From Posidonia oceanica (Eukaryota; Streptophyta; Magnoliopsida; Alismatales; Posidoniaceae), in NCBI GenBank assembly GCA_037176725.1, contig JAZBRS010000023.1, positions 28,019,001-28,083,000 of the forward strand: a DNA stretch of 64,000 bases, written 5' to 3'. The stretch's first letter is position 1. Each line of letters begins with the position of its first letter. The position numbers and the translations under genes were made by a program. Shown here one piece after another: positions 1 to 10,525 of this stretch. The notes under the pieces were generated by a model, which did not search any database, was not told where the DNA came from, and saw only the letters and a list, made by a program, of their open reading frames with translations.

Positions 1-1148
1 ATGAGGGAAAGCACCATTGCTATCTTACTGCTTGAAAGAATTTTCTTTTTCTTTTCTCTAGAGGAGGCCTTGGCATGAGAGATATGAAATTGGTTGATAT
101 AGTTATGCTTCTCAAGCTTGCTTGGAGATTTATTACTGATCCTGGAGCTCTCTGTGTTAGAGTTTTTTCTTCTAAATATCTCAGGTACAATGATTTTTGG
201 CTTGTTAATGCCAAGAATGCAAACTCTGATATCTGGAAAAGCCTACTTTCCATTAGACACATCATGTATCAATATAGTTGTTGGAGTATTGGTAGCGGAG
301 ACAGTATTGGTATCAATAATGTCTTGTGCAATGTTTGGATTCCAAATTTACATTTTCCTATCACCTCTATTAGATTCTATAATCCTATGCCTAGCGTAGT
401 TTCTGATCTTATAATCCCAAGTACTAGATCTTGGAATATTATATTAATTAAGAAAATTTTTGATCCTATGACTGTCAATCTTATATCAAATATTCATCTT
501 TCTCAAGACCCAAATCAGGAGAATAAACTAATGTGGACTTAGACGAGGAATGGAACTTTTAGCTACAAGTCTGCCTACCACACTCTAATGCAAGAACGAC
601 AAAATGTTCTAGGATCCTCATCACACAACCACAAGCATCATTTGTATAACAAAGGGAAGATACAACCTAGGATCCTTACTTTTTTATGGAGAATCTATAA
701 CAATGCAATCCCTAACAGAAAAAACCTAATCAAAAGAAAGATTCTAGAAAACCCTATTTGTGCTATTTACAACAAATATGAAGAGAATGATTATCACTTA
801 TTTTTTCATGTGCTTCTCCAGTGGAAATTTATGAAAAATCGAAATGGTGCTTTTGAGAGTTACCTGGAAGAGATCGGCCAATACAGATTTGGATACAATG
901 GTGGCTCGAACCTCCTTGCAAAACAGGAAAAGGGGATTACTCCTTTTTTGCAAAGGCAGCCATCACACTCTGGTACATCTGGAAACGATGATGCACAGCG
1001 ATCTTTGAAGGAAAGAAACAGAATAATTCTAGCATCATCAACCTCATCAACACAAATTACAAAAGTTACTATAGGGACAGGGAAAATAATCAAAGGCAAC
1101 ATAAAAAAAAGAAATCCAAATAGTGTAAGCCTCCGAGAAATTACCTAA
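1..1148 (+). pseudogene. LINE (L1-type) ORF2 fragment: RT C-terminus and zf-RVT, copy 1
   Basis: This is the decayed C-terminal half of a plant non-LTR retrotransposon reverse transcriptase, which would copy LINE RNA at its target site. Family hallmarks are the GGLGMRD-type motif after the RT thumb (near 63-85), a tract rich in W, R and G, and a zf-RVT-like region (about 640-810) with the FLWR motif and C..Y....E...H spacing. Damage includes TGA at 33-35, where copy 2 keeps TGG, and a TAG at about 540 shared with copy 2. A frame change near 930-950 comes before the usual W.IW.RR region, which is readable only in another frame. No start is visible because the element enters from outside the window. 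It cannot be functional. Confidence 0.85.
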
Positions 1149-1156
1149 AAATCAAC

Positions 1157-1801
1157 ATGGACGCCTGCTTCACTGTCCAAAGATCTTCATCAGCTGTGAT
1201 AGTGAGAAACCCCGACAACGATCATGTCTTTTCCGTAGGCCACAAAATAAAGGCTGGATCAGCTTTCGAGGCGGAGAACATCACGATGAAGGAGGCCATT
1301 GAAATCGCCATAAATAGAGGATGGAGAAATGTTACATTCGAAGGAGATTGCAAAAACTTGATTGAAGTCCTAAATGGCAAACCTGAGAAGGCAGAGTGGA
1401 AAACTCAAAGTTGGATTTTTGACTGGAAGCGTCAGACGAAAGATCGAGATTTTATTTTCCAAATTATAAATCATAATGCTAATTTTATAGCCTATAGTCT
1501 GGCCTATGAGGCATTTATTAGCTATGATGTCTTAGAATCATCTGGATCCATTGACTCTCCTTCTATTTCCTCGCTTATACAAGAGAAAAAAACTCCAAGT
1601 TTAATAAATTTTATTAGACTTTCTAAAAAAAAAAAAGATGTGTTAGATGCCACAGCTTGCAACTTTGCTACTATTATGGAAAGAGAAATAACATTTTACT
1701 TCAACCACCGCACAAAGCATTGTTCATTAGGTACGCCACTATATTCCACTTTAACGCACAAAAGAAACCAAAGGTATTTTCTAAAAATATATACTAAGTA
1801 G
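1157..1801 (+). pseudogene. LINE-associated RNase H (RVT_3) domain, copy 1
   Basis: This is an open stretch of 214 codons matching the RVT_3 RNase H-like domain that ends many plant LINE ORF2 proteins. Visible landmarks are the KINMDACF-type first strand (D near 1157), an acidic AE pair in the helix around 1280-1310, the FEGDC strand with its D near 1345, and an N/A-rich tail with HNAN...A near 1470-1500. In intact elements this domain removes the RNA template during reverse transcription. It follows the zf-RVT fragment but in a shifted frame, so it could only be expressed as an isolated piece. The last 60 codons after the A-rich run near 1625 look like read-through, not domain. In copy 2 an early CAA codon has become TAA. 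Confidence 0.8.
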
Positions 1802-3094
1802 TAGACTTACCGTCCTAACCATTTCCAGCGTTGTCAGAATATTACGAAATTTATCTGTTGTGATTTGTTGACCATTACGGTCCTAGACCTGCAAAACATA
1901 ACTTTAAGGAAGAAAACAAAAAGAGAAAAGAAAATTGAGAATTGAGAAGACTAAAAAACCATTGTTTTGTGAGTGGACCATAATGGTGAAACTATTACGG
2001 TCCGACTGCACCAAATATTCTCTCCAGAATATTAATATGCAAGACTAAATCTTTTTTTTGTTGTGCGAACTTCTGTTGCCTTTATTTTCTTCCATAAAAC
2101 GGATTAGACCTATTATGCACCTTCCAGCAAATTATCAACTCAATAATTTAGCAGTTTGAGTGACAAAAGTTCATCATAATTTTTAGACAAAACAAAAAAG
2201 AGATAGATGCCCCGTCATCATCTCGATCTATAAAAGTTTATACATATAAAGAAAATGATTTGTATCCACCAAATCATATACAATCAATCTCAATCGTTGA
2301 ATGATACGACTAATATAATAGGTCCCACAAATGATATCAAAACTAGTCTTGATGTAAGAGTAGGTGTAAGTAATGGTATATATAAACCAATGCTCTACCT
2401 ATAATTATGAAAAAGTAGTTTGGTTCTGTGACGGTGATAACTTAAGATCTGTACATTACGATCGTGACTCTTCACCTTCACCACCAGAAGACGATTAACG
2501 TAGGTTGTTGCTTTGGTTTCCAGCAGCAGTCGTGATTCTTAACAGAAACCCATATACCATTATCAAAAAAAAAAAAAACCCGTATACTTCAGTGTGGTAA
2601 AATGAAAAGCAAGAAAAAGGTTACGTGGCCGCTGTGGTAAAAGTGTCCCCCCGCTTAAACATTCAGACAATTTGTGATAAAAAAGCATTCAGACAATTGC
2701 TTCTGAAGAACGGAACTTATCTTCCAATGGAAGGAAAAAAAAAAATGAATCAGTGACTTAAGGTATTCATTAAACTGCGCGAGAGCAAACTACACGGAGC
2801 ACCCATCTTTTGACTTTGCATGTCGTTAATCAACTACAGAGCTGGTGGTGTTCAGAATGGTTTTTTTAGACTAATATTGTAGTGCTGTCGACATCATCTG
2901 TTTCTGTTAGACAAATGAACATTATGTTTGGCAGTAGGAAGGAGCTCAACCATGTGCAATTTATTTTAGCATTAGTTTTTAGAATACTGTCTGGTTCAGA
3001 GTATTCTGAAAAATTCAATTGCCATCAGGAAGTTGAACAAAATGATACATTGAGAGAAGCATTTCTGCACTAGAGTAAAAGAAGGAAAATTATA
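1802..3094. other. AT-rich stretch, no clear gene
   Basis: The first 250 bases contain several short ACCATTACGGTCC-like repeats in both orientations (near 1810, 1870 and 1975-2005). A-runs lie at about 2565 and 2745. The only coding hint is 2882-3073, which appears to continue across the copia insertion into 10526-10620 (see findings). Apart from one A-run length change the stretch is identical in copy 2. Confidence 0.6.
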
Positions 3095-3386
3095 TGTTGG
3101 ATTGTGAAGCCTGATTATGTTGAACACCAAGTTCGCGAAATTTTATTAAGGATACATAAAGATACATATGTAATTTCCTTTGTAGAATGATGTTCTAGCT
3201 CTCTACTATATAAAGAGAGCAGTCCTCTGTAATATGTAATACAAGAGAAAGAGTGATAGAAACCCTAATACGGCTGTAGACATAGGCTTTTTGCCGAATC
3301 ACGTAAATCCTAATTGTTCCTGTGTGTTTGTTTCTTCTCTTCCTCGCTTCTCCTCTAGATCCCGTAGAAAGATCCAATTCTTAACA
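3095..3386 (+). repeat. copia 5' LTR, copy 1
   Basis: This 292-bp LTR runs from TGTTGGATTG to TTCTTAACA. A TATATAAAG promoter box lies at 3207-3215, followed by a pyrimidine-rich leader (3325-3360). It is about 30 bp longer than the 3' LTR because of extra sequence around 3273-3315. Confidence 0.92.
3207..3215 (+). promoter_or_regulatory. TATA box of copia 5' LTR
   Basis: TATATAAAG sits in the middle of the LTR, where the U3/R boundary promoter of a short copia LTR is expected. The same box recurs in the 3' LTR near 10384 and in both LTRs of copy 2. Confidence 0.7.
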
Positions 3387-3388
3387 AC

Positions 3389-3400
3389 TGGTATCAGAAC
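3389..3400 (+). promoter_or_regulatory. Primer binding site (tRNA-iMet)
   Basis: TGGTATCAGAAC begins two bases after the LTR end and matches the classical plant copia primer site TGGTATCAGAGC with one G-to-A change. Copy 2 keeps the canonical GAGC form. Confidence 0.9.
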
Positions 3401-3428
3401 ATCAGGTTCAAGAGAAATAGTGGGAGCG

Positions 3429-4240
3429 ATGGCAGATGACGGCAAGGTCAGAATCAAAAAGTTCGATAGCAACGACTTCAGTTTCTGGAAGATGCAGATA
3501 GAGGACTATCTCTACCAGAAGAAGTTGCACGAATCGCTTTTGAGGGACAAAGCCAGAAACAATGGAACAAAAGGCGTGGAAACTGTTAGATCGCCAGGTA
3601 CTCGATGTGGTCAGATTGACGCTAGCGAGGAATGTGGTGTTCAACATCGTCAAAGAGAAGACCACAGCTGATTTGATGAAGACGCTGTCAGATATGTATG
3701 AGAAGCCGTCAGCCTCGAACAAGGTACATCTGATGCATCATTTATTCAATCTTAAGATGTCAGAAGGAAGGTGCATTGCAGATCACATCAACGAGTTCAA
3801 CGTGATCATAACTCAATTGAGTCCTGTGGAGATCACGTTTGATGATGAGATTAGGGCACTGGATTCTGTTATCATCCCTACCAGAAAGCTGGTCTGCAAT
3901 CGTTACTGGGGTTAGTAGTTTGCTAGGTAATTCAAAATTGCAGGTGAATGACATCCGAGATCTAATTCTAAGAGAAGACAATCATAGGAAGGAATCCACA
4001 GAACCTTCACGATCTGCTTTAAGCATAGAAAGCAGAGGAAAGAGTCAATATCACAGTCAGAATCAAACCCATGACAGATCTAAGTCCAAGGGAAAGGGTA
4101 AGAATCGCAAAGACATCGTTTGCTAAAACTGCGAGAAGAATGGTCACTTCAGCAATCAGTGCAAGGCACCGAAGAAAAAGAAAAAGAATCAGTCAAGGGA
4201 TGATTCTGCAAACTCAACCAGTGAAGACATTGCTGATGCA
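3429..4240 (+). pseudogene. copia gag, broken, copy 1
   Basis: This is the nucleocapsid polyprotein that packages element RNA. The chosen ATG at 3429 lies 40 bases after the primer site and starts the usual copia opening (F.G.NF..W..QI.DYL type, here FDSNDFSFWKMQIEDYL). The reading then needs frame changes near 3560 and near 3850-3880. A CCHC zinc knuckle (C..C...GH....C) at about 4118-4160 is split by TAA at 4124-4126, in place of the residue between its first two cysteines. A lysine-rich basic tail follows. All these lesions are shared with copy 2, so gag was dead before duplication. Confidence 0.88.
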
Positions 4241-6735
4241 CTAGTTTGCTGTGTTGACAGTCCTATTAAGTCATGGATTATAGACTCGGGTGCATCGTTT
4301 CACTCTACCAACGGTCGGGATTTGCTACATAACTATGTTGCAATAAAACATGGAAGACTCTGTCTTGCTGATGATAGTTACCTGGATATCGTGGGCAAGG
4401 ATGAAGTTCACACAAGGACTAAAAGTGGACTATGGAAACTACTAGAAGTCAGACATGTTCCAAATCTTAAGAGGAACTTAATCTCCATGGGTCAGATTAA
4501 CGATGAAGGATACACAACAGTATTCGGAGGAGGACAATGGAAAGTAATCAAGGGTGCTCTGGTTGTGGCATGGGGCAAGAAGGTTGGAACTCTGTATTTG
4601 ACACCAGGACAGAAGGACACCATTGCAGTTGCTGCCTGCTTAGTTGACTCAAGACTATGGCATAGGAGACTTGGGCGCATGAGTGAAAAGGGAATGAAGC
4701 TACTGGCATCAAAAGAAAGAATACTGAATTTGGAATCAGTGGATTTAGGCCTTTGTGAGAACTGCATCTATGGCAAACAGAAAAGGGTCAGTTTCTCAAA
4801 GATTGTAAGAATGTCAAAGGCAGAAAAGCTAGAGTTAGTCCATACTGACGTATGGGGACCAGCTCCTGTAAAATCCCTTGGAGGCTCAAGCTATTATGTC
4901 ACTTTCATTGATAATTCCACCAGAAAGGTATGGGTTTATTTTTTGAAAAATAAATCTGATGTGTTTGCTACTTTTAAAAGGTAGAAAGCTGAGGTAGAAA
5001 ATCAAACCGGTCAGAAAGTGAAGAGTCTGAGGTCTGACAATGGTGGAGAGTATGACAGTCAGAAGTTCAAAGATTTCTATGCAGGGCATGGAATTCGAAT
5101 GATCAAAACAGTCCCTGGAAGACCAGAGCAGAATGGTGTTGCTGAAAGAATGAACAGGATCTTGAATGAAAGAGCAAGAAGCATAAGGTTGCATGCAAAC
5201 TTTCCAAAAACCTTCTAGACAGATGCAATCAATACAGCAGCATACCTGATCAATCGAGGACCTTCAGTTCCTTTGAGATATAAGATCCTTGAAGAGGAAT
5301 GCACTGGAAAGGAGGTAAATCTCTCACATCTAAAAGTATTTGGCTGCGTTTCTTATGTACACATAGATCCTAATGCTAGAGATAAGCTGGATGCAAAGGC
5401 TAGAAAATGCTATCTTATTGGTTATGGTTCTAATTATTTTGGCTATCGTTTTTAGGATGATCAAAATAGAAAAATCGTTTTTGGGATCATCAAAACAGAA
5501 AAATCATAAGGCATAAGGATGTTACATTTGATGAAACCATGCTGTACAAAGACAGATATGCAGTAGAATCTGACCATGCAGGGAAACAACCATAGAAGTG
5601 TGATAATGTTGTGTTAGACAATATCAATGAAGATGATATTGCTGGAAGAGTTCAGGAGAATCCAGAAATCAATGAAGATCACCCTGAACCATCTACTCCC
5701 ATATCACATGTGAGAAGATCTACGAGAATATCTAGACCTACATAACGCTTCTCACCGTCATTGCATTAATTGCTGTTGACAGATGGTGGAGAGCCAGAGT
5801 ACTACAATGAAGCAGTACAAATAGAAGATTCTGTCAAGTGGGAGTTAGCCATGAAAGATGAGATGAACTCCTTAGAAAAAAACAGAACATGGGTGCTAAC
5901 TCACCTACCAGAAGGAAAGAAAGCTTTACAGAACAAATTGGTGTATCGAATTAAGGAAGAACCTGATAGCTCCAAAAGATACAAGGCCAGACTGGTTGTA
6001 AAGGACTTTCAACAATTAAGAGGTATTGACTACACAGAGGTATTCTCTCTAGTAGTCAAGATGACCACAATTAGATTGGTACTCGGTATTGTTGCTGCAG
6101 AAAATTTGCATCTAGAGCAGCTAGATGTGAAGACAGCCTTCTTACATGGAGACTTGGATGAGGATATCTACATGCAACAAACTGAAGGCTTCAAAGTTCC
6201 TGGCAAAGAAAAACTTGTATGCAACTTGCAGAAAAGTCTTTATGGTTTAAAACAGGCTCCCAGATAGTGGTACAAGAAATTTGATAGCTTCATATGTGAC
6301 ATTGGTTTCATAAGATGTGAAATAGACTTTTGTTACTATTTCAAGAGTTTAGATGGCTGCTATATTATCTTGTTACAGTATGTGGATGATATACTTGTTG
6401 CAGGATCCAACATGAATGAGATCAACAAGTTAAAGCAACAGATGTCAAAGGAATTTGACAGGAAGGACTTAGGTGAAGCAAAGCAGATCCTCGGAATGAT
6501 AATCATTCGAGACAGATCTGAAGGAACTCTAGTGTTGTCCCAAAAGAAATACATTGAGAAGGTGCTAAGCAGGTTTAATCTCAATGATGCAAAGCCTAGA
6601 GACACTCCCTTGGGAACCAGTTCAAGCTGTCTAAGGAGCAATCACTAAAGACAGAAGAAGATCAGAAGCACATATCCAAAATACCATATGCTTCTGCAAT
6701 TGGAATTGTGATGTATGCTGTGGTGTGTACCAGAC
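4241..6735 (+). pseudogene. copia pol: protease, integrase, RT (5' part), copy 1
   Basis: The domains appear in copia order. The aspartic protease site DSGA is at 4283-4294. GAG-pre-integrase with its H...C..C pattern lies at about 4640-4790. The integrase core has HTD near 4842, DNGGEY near 5036 and an E in the GVAERMN motif near 5145. The RT has LDVKTAFLHG near 6121-6150 and the catalytic YVDD near 6379-6390. In-frame stops include TAG at 4982, TAG at 5216 (copy 2 keeps TGG), TAG at 5453 and TAG at 6265, and the linker before RT (5455-5770) is damaged. The frame runs into the nested insertion at 6741, inside the RNase H region after a CTRPD motif. Confidence 0.92.
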
Positions 6736-6740
6736 CTGAC

Positions 6741-9568
6741 TGTCATGACCCCAATCGCAACAGTTCAAAAACCAAGCCCAACAAAAATTTAAAACATAAT
6801 TAACTATTATATCAACAGTTAATTACTGGGCTAAACAACAAATATGTATGCCAGGAACCTACAGTGGACAACTATGTGACTCCCACTATATGCACTAGAA
6901 CTCCGAACCAGCTAACCATCTACACCTGCAACTGAAAACCACACAAAGCACACGTGAGTGACCAGAAATCGTCACCCAGCACACACCTCGCAAAAACTAC
7001 GCGAGGAACCGGCATAAAAACCTCAAATACGGCACAACCGGTCAAAATCCCAAATTCGGGTCCACAATAAGCAATATAATCAAATAAAACACCCTTCCCA
7101 AAGCCAATATGCTAAAACCGGGAAAGACAGGTATTTACAAAACACTTTTACAAACCACGGCCCACTGGTCCAAAAACTCAGCACCACTCAAAGCCCTCCA
7201 ACATCTCAGACAAGGAAAAACACTTGGCTCACTAGCCAAAACAAGGCGGAAATACCTCGTAAACAAATCTTCGATCAATACAACGGTCTACTGGCCCAAC
7301 ACTCAAAACCAAAACTACACGCCATAAATAGACGTGAAACACTAGGCCTAATACGGCCCAAAACTCAAGCCAACCACAAAGCCCAAATTCAGGCAAAGCT
7401 CTAGGCCTAATACGACCAGCCGCAACCAAACACAGCCCTGCGGGTACAAAACCACAACTGATCGTGTTGCCTGGCGCCAAGCAACCAACCTGGCCTCAAG
7501 TAGTAGCCAGGGACTCACCCCTGTAGTTCACTGCACTGCCACGAACACCCGTCCTGTGGAGGAGCGTGTCCGTCCTGGCTTCTCGTCACTAGAGACGCCT
7601 CAAAAGCGATCCCCACCTGGGAAAGCTACTCACCCCAATTGGGCGAGTTGTCCACAATCATGACAAACCACAGGGCACGCCTAATGTTCAATGCGACCTC
7701 AGCTCAATGCTCCGAACCACTAGAGGCTCCAACCCCTAGACTCAGCCAGCACCCAAAACCAGGTGAGTCCCGGTGCCCGTAACAACTAGGCTATCACGCC
7801 CAGCTATGCAGGAGTATCATACCTCCCGAGTCCGCTGTTACGATACCACTAGGTACGACTGGCACCCTGACCCCCCAAAACCTCAACCCAGGCGAGGTGT
7901 GCGACACACCAGGAATGCCGTCGCATCCCTAGGTCCAGCCAACACAACTCCCAAGTCTTAGCCACAGAAAACCTCGACAAAAATCATTTGCTAACCAACC
8001 ATGTTTTTCCTCAAAAATCTCTTTAAAAACATTTACTAAAATCATGGGCTAAAGCACAATATGCTCCAAAACCGACTATAAAAACCACCTCAGAAAAGAA
8101 GCCCAGGAGAGCAACCCAGACCAAAATCGGCAGACCGAAAATCCCATCGGTCGATCGAAAATCCCTGATTTGGTGACTCACCAAATCCACTGGTTGGTCG
8201 GTCCAGCTCAGGAATCGGCAAACCGACATCCCATCGGTCGACCAAAAATCCCTGATTAGGTGGAATCAAATCCACTGGTGGACCGATCGAGCCCTGAAAA
8301 CGGCAGACCGATCGATTTCGGTCGATCGAATTCAGGTTCTGGTCTAAATCTGACAGAAAAACGGGAGACCGATATGGACCGGTATCCCGATTTCCTCCAG
8401 AAATCGACATATCGTTCAAAAATGGCGTGCCGAACAAGAGTAGGGTAGAAAACTTATAAAAGCTACTTAAACCCCAAAACACGTACACAAAACTCTAAAT
8501 CTAGCATGCCATATACCGAAATCTCCAGAATTCAATAAGTAATGCAACCATACACGCATTATGGCATTCCGAGGTATACAATTCGTGAAAACACCGAAAA
8601 CTCACATTCAATTCAATTTTTACCAAAAACTCAAATACTATCAAATCCATGCCAAATCAAACATGCAATATATGAAAATGAGCGTATCCGCTCAAGCAGC
8701 ACATCTACATCACATTCGCCTCAATCTGAGGCACAAAACACCGGAATTCACCGGAAAACCATAAATATGCATTTAAGCTACTCGGGCCATAAATCCGGCC
8801 AAAAAACACATAAAATCCCAAAAATTACCAAATCACTACCATAGCATATAATCATGGCAATGAACGCATGCATATCATTTTCTAAATATTTAAGCTACTA
8901 CGGCGAGGCGTGTACCTTGGGACAGAGGGATGACCTCCGTCTTCCGACGATCCACACACAACTCCGAGCTCCACATGTCACTCTCGAGCTCGCCGCTCCA
9001 TTGGGACGACTACCAGAGCTCGCCGCACCACCGCCGGCCGCCACCATGCGCCAGCCATCACTGACAGCCACCATAGAGAACAAGAAGAAGATGATAAGGA
9101 AGGGAAGGGAAGGGGGAGATGGAGGAGGAGAGGGTGGAGGGAGGTGGAGATGGAGGTGGAGAGAGGGGGAGGAGGAGCGCTACACCAGCCAGCTAGGGCA
9201 CGGGCGCGAGGGGAAAGAGGGAGGAGGGGAAGAACGGGTGGGGAGGGGGAGGCACGCGTGAGGGTGATGGCACGAGTGAGGGGGAGGGGAAGGGGGAGGG
9301 AGAGAGAGAGAGAGAGGGAGAGAGAGAGAGGGAGAGAAAGAGAGAGAGAAAAAGAGAGAGGGAAAACCTGGGACTAGACTACAATCTGTCCCACCAACCA
9401 CCACAAGTGGGGCTCACTTCAATCCAAATGTGCAGACCCACACAAAACCACAGATGGGGCCTACAACAAAATACAAGTGGGGACCCGTAAGGCCAGTAAC
9501 ACCCGTCTACAGCCAAGGAATTCATTAAAATGTCAGAATATAGGGGAAATAAATTCCCGAGTGTTACA
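6741..9568. mobile_element. Solo LTR, Tekay/Del (chromovirus)-like, copy 1
   Basis: This 2828-bp insertion begins TGTCATGACCCC and ends GAGTGTTACA. It is flanked by a perfect 5-bp target duplication, CTGAC, at 6736-6740 and 9569-9573. No gag, pol or primer site occurs inside. The TGTCACGACCC...GTGTTACA ends and multi-kilobase length fit a single LTR of the Tekay/Del gypsy lineage, left after recombination between the two LTRs. The lineage call rests on the terminal motifs and is an inference. The open frames inside are not genes. Confidence 0.8.
9070..9368 (+). repeat. Purine-rich (GA)n tract
   Basis: This is a G+A tract of about 300 bases in the solo LTR that becomes nearly pure GAGAGA and GGGAGA repeats from 9298. 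It differs by 16 bp from copy 2, the largest length difference between the copies. It creates long spurious Arg/Glu- or Ser/Pro/Leu-rich frames. Confidence 0.9.
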
Positions 9569-10176
9569 CTGACATAGCTCATGTAGTGGGAGTTGTGAGC
9601 AGATTCATGTCAGATCCAGGAATAAAGCATTGGGAAGCTGTGAAGTGGCTCTTACGATATTTGAAAGGCTCCTCAAGTAAGGGACTTTGCTTTAGAAAGA
9701 GCGATGGGATCTTGTAGGGCTTCTGTGATGCAGATTTGGGTAGTGATTTGGACGAAAGAAAGAGCACCACAGGTTATGTCTTTACTCTAGGAGGTACAAC
9801 AGTTAGTTGGATGTGAAGACTACAGAAAAGTATTTCTCTCTCAACCATTGAAGCAGAATATATGGTAATATTAGAAACTGTCAAAAAGATGATTTGGTTG
9901 AAGAATTTTCTGAAGGAGTTGGGAAAGAAGCATGACAGCAGTACACTTTTCAGCGATAGTCAAAGTGTCATTCATCCTGCAAAGAATCCAGTCTTCCATG
10001 CTAAGACCAAGCACATCCAGTTGAAATATCATCACATTCGTGGGTTGATTGAGGATGGGACCTTGACATTGAAGAAGATACTTGGTACAGAGAATCCATC
10101 AGACATGCTGACAAAGGGTGTAAGCACTCAGAAACTAATGCTATGTATGGCCTTAGTTGGTCTCCAAAATACTTGA
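9569..10176 (+). pseudogene. copia RNase H (3' part of pol), copy 1
   Basis: The copia frame resumes after the nested insertion. It shows the conserved AHVVGVVSRFM-type region, the KHWEAVKWLLRYLKG block, an FCDAD motif near 9720, the STTGY motif near 9760 and the SLSTIEAEYM block near 9837-9860. It ends with the ADMLTK-like tail (here SDMLTK near 10100). Stops at 9716-9718 and 9816-9818 break it. It lies just upstream of the polypurine tract. It is almost unchanged in copy 2, unlike the sequence left of 9380. Confidence 0.9.
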
Positions 10177-10249
10177 AAAATGGAGACGCCGCACTAGAAA
10201 CATCACTCACGAGAAGAGGTTACAGAAGAGCTTCAGTAGAAGATCAGTC

Positions 10250-10263
10250 TCCAAGTGGGAGAT
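10250..10263 (+). promoter_or_regulatory. Polypurine tract of copia element
   Basis: The purine run AAGTGGGAGAT directly before the 3' LTR is the usual copia plus-strand primer. Confidence 0.85.
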
Positions 10264-10525
10264 TGTTGGGTTGTGAAACCTGATTATGCTGAACCCCAGG
10301 CTCGTGCCCCTGAGAAATTTTATTAAGGATACATAAGGATATATATGTAATTTCATTTGTAGAATGATGTCCTAGCTCTCTACTATATAAAGAGAGTAGT
10401 CCTCTGTAATATGCAACACAAGAGAAAGAGTGATAGAAACCCTAGTGCGACCGTGTTCCTGTGTGTTTATTTCTTCTCTTCCTCGCTTCTCCTCTAGATC
10501 CTGTAGGAAGATCCAATTCCTAACA
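10264..10525 (+). repeat. copia 3' LTR, copy 1
   Basis: This 262-bp LTR runs from TGTTGGGTTG to CCTAACA. It pairs with 3095-3386 over most of its length, including the TATA box and pyrimidine-rich end. It differs in the centre, where the 5' LTR holds about 30 extra bases. Confidence 0.92.

Larger units (their letters stand above)
3095..10525 (+). mobile_element. Ty1/copia retrotransposon with nested solo LTR, copy 1
   Basis: This is a complete but dead copia element. It has the order LTR, iMet primer site, gag, protease, integrase, RT, RNase H, polypurine tract, LTR. Both LTRs start TGTTGG and end TAACA. The flanks are TTATA on the left (3090-3094) and TTATT on the right (10526-10530), a 4-of-5 match to the expected 5-bp target duplication. 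Without the 2828-bp nested insertion and its 5-bp duplication, the native length is about 4.6 kb, usual for copia. The integrase-before-RT order fixes the superfamily. Many stops and frameshifts rule out activity. Confidence 0.95.

Noticed and set aside
6360..6641. Minus-strand open frame within copia RT
   Set aside because: It is the shadow of the RT frame on the plus strand.
8854..9404. Open frames rich in Arg/Glu or Ser/Pro/Leu
   Set aside because: They are products of the (GA)n tract in the solo LTR.
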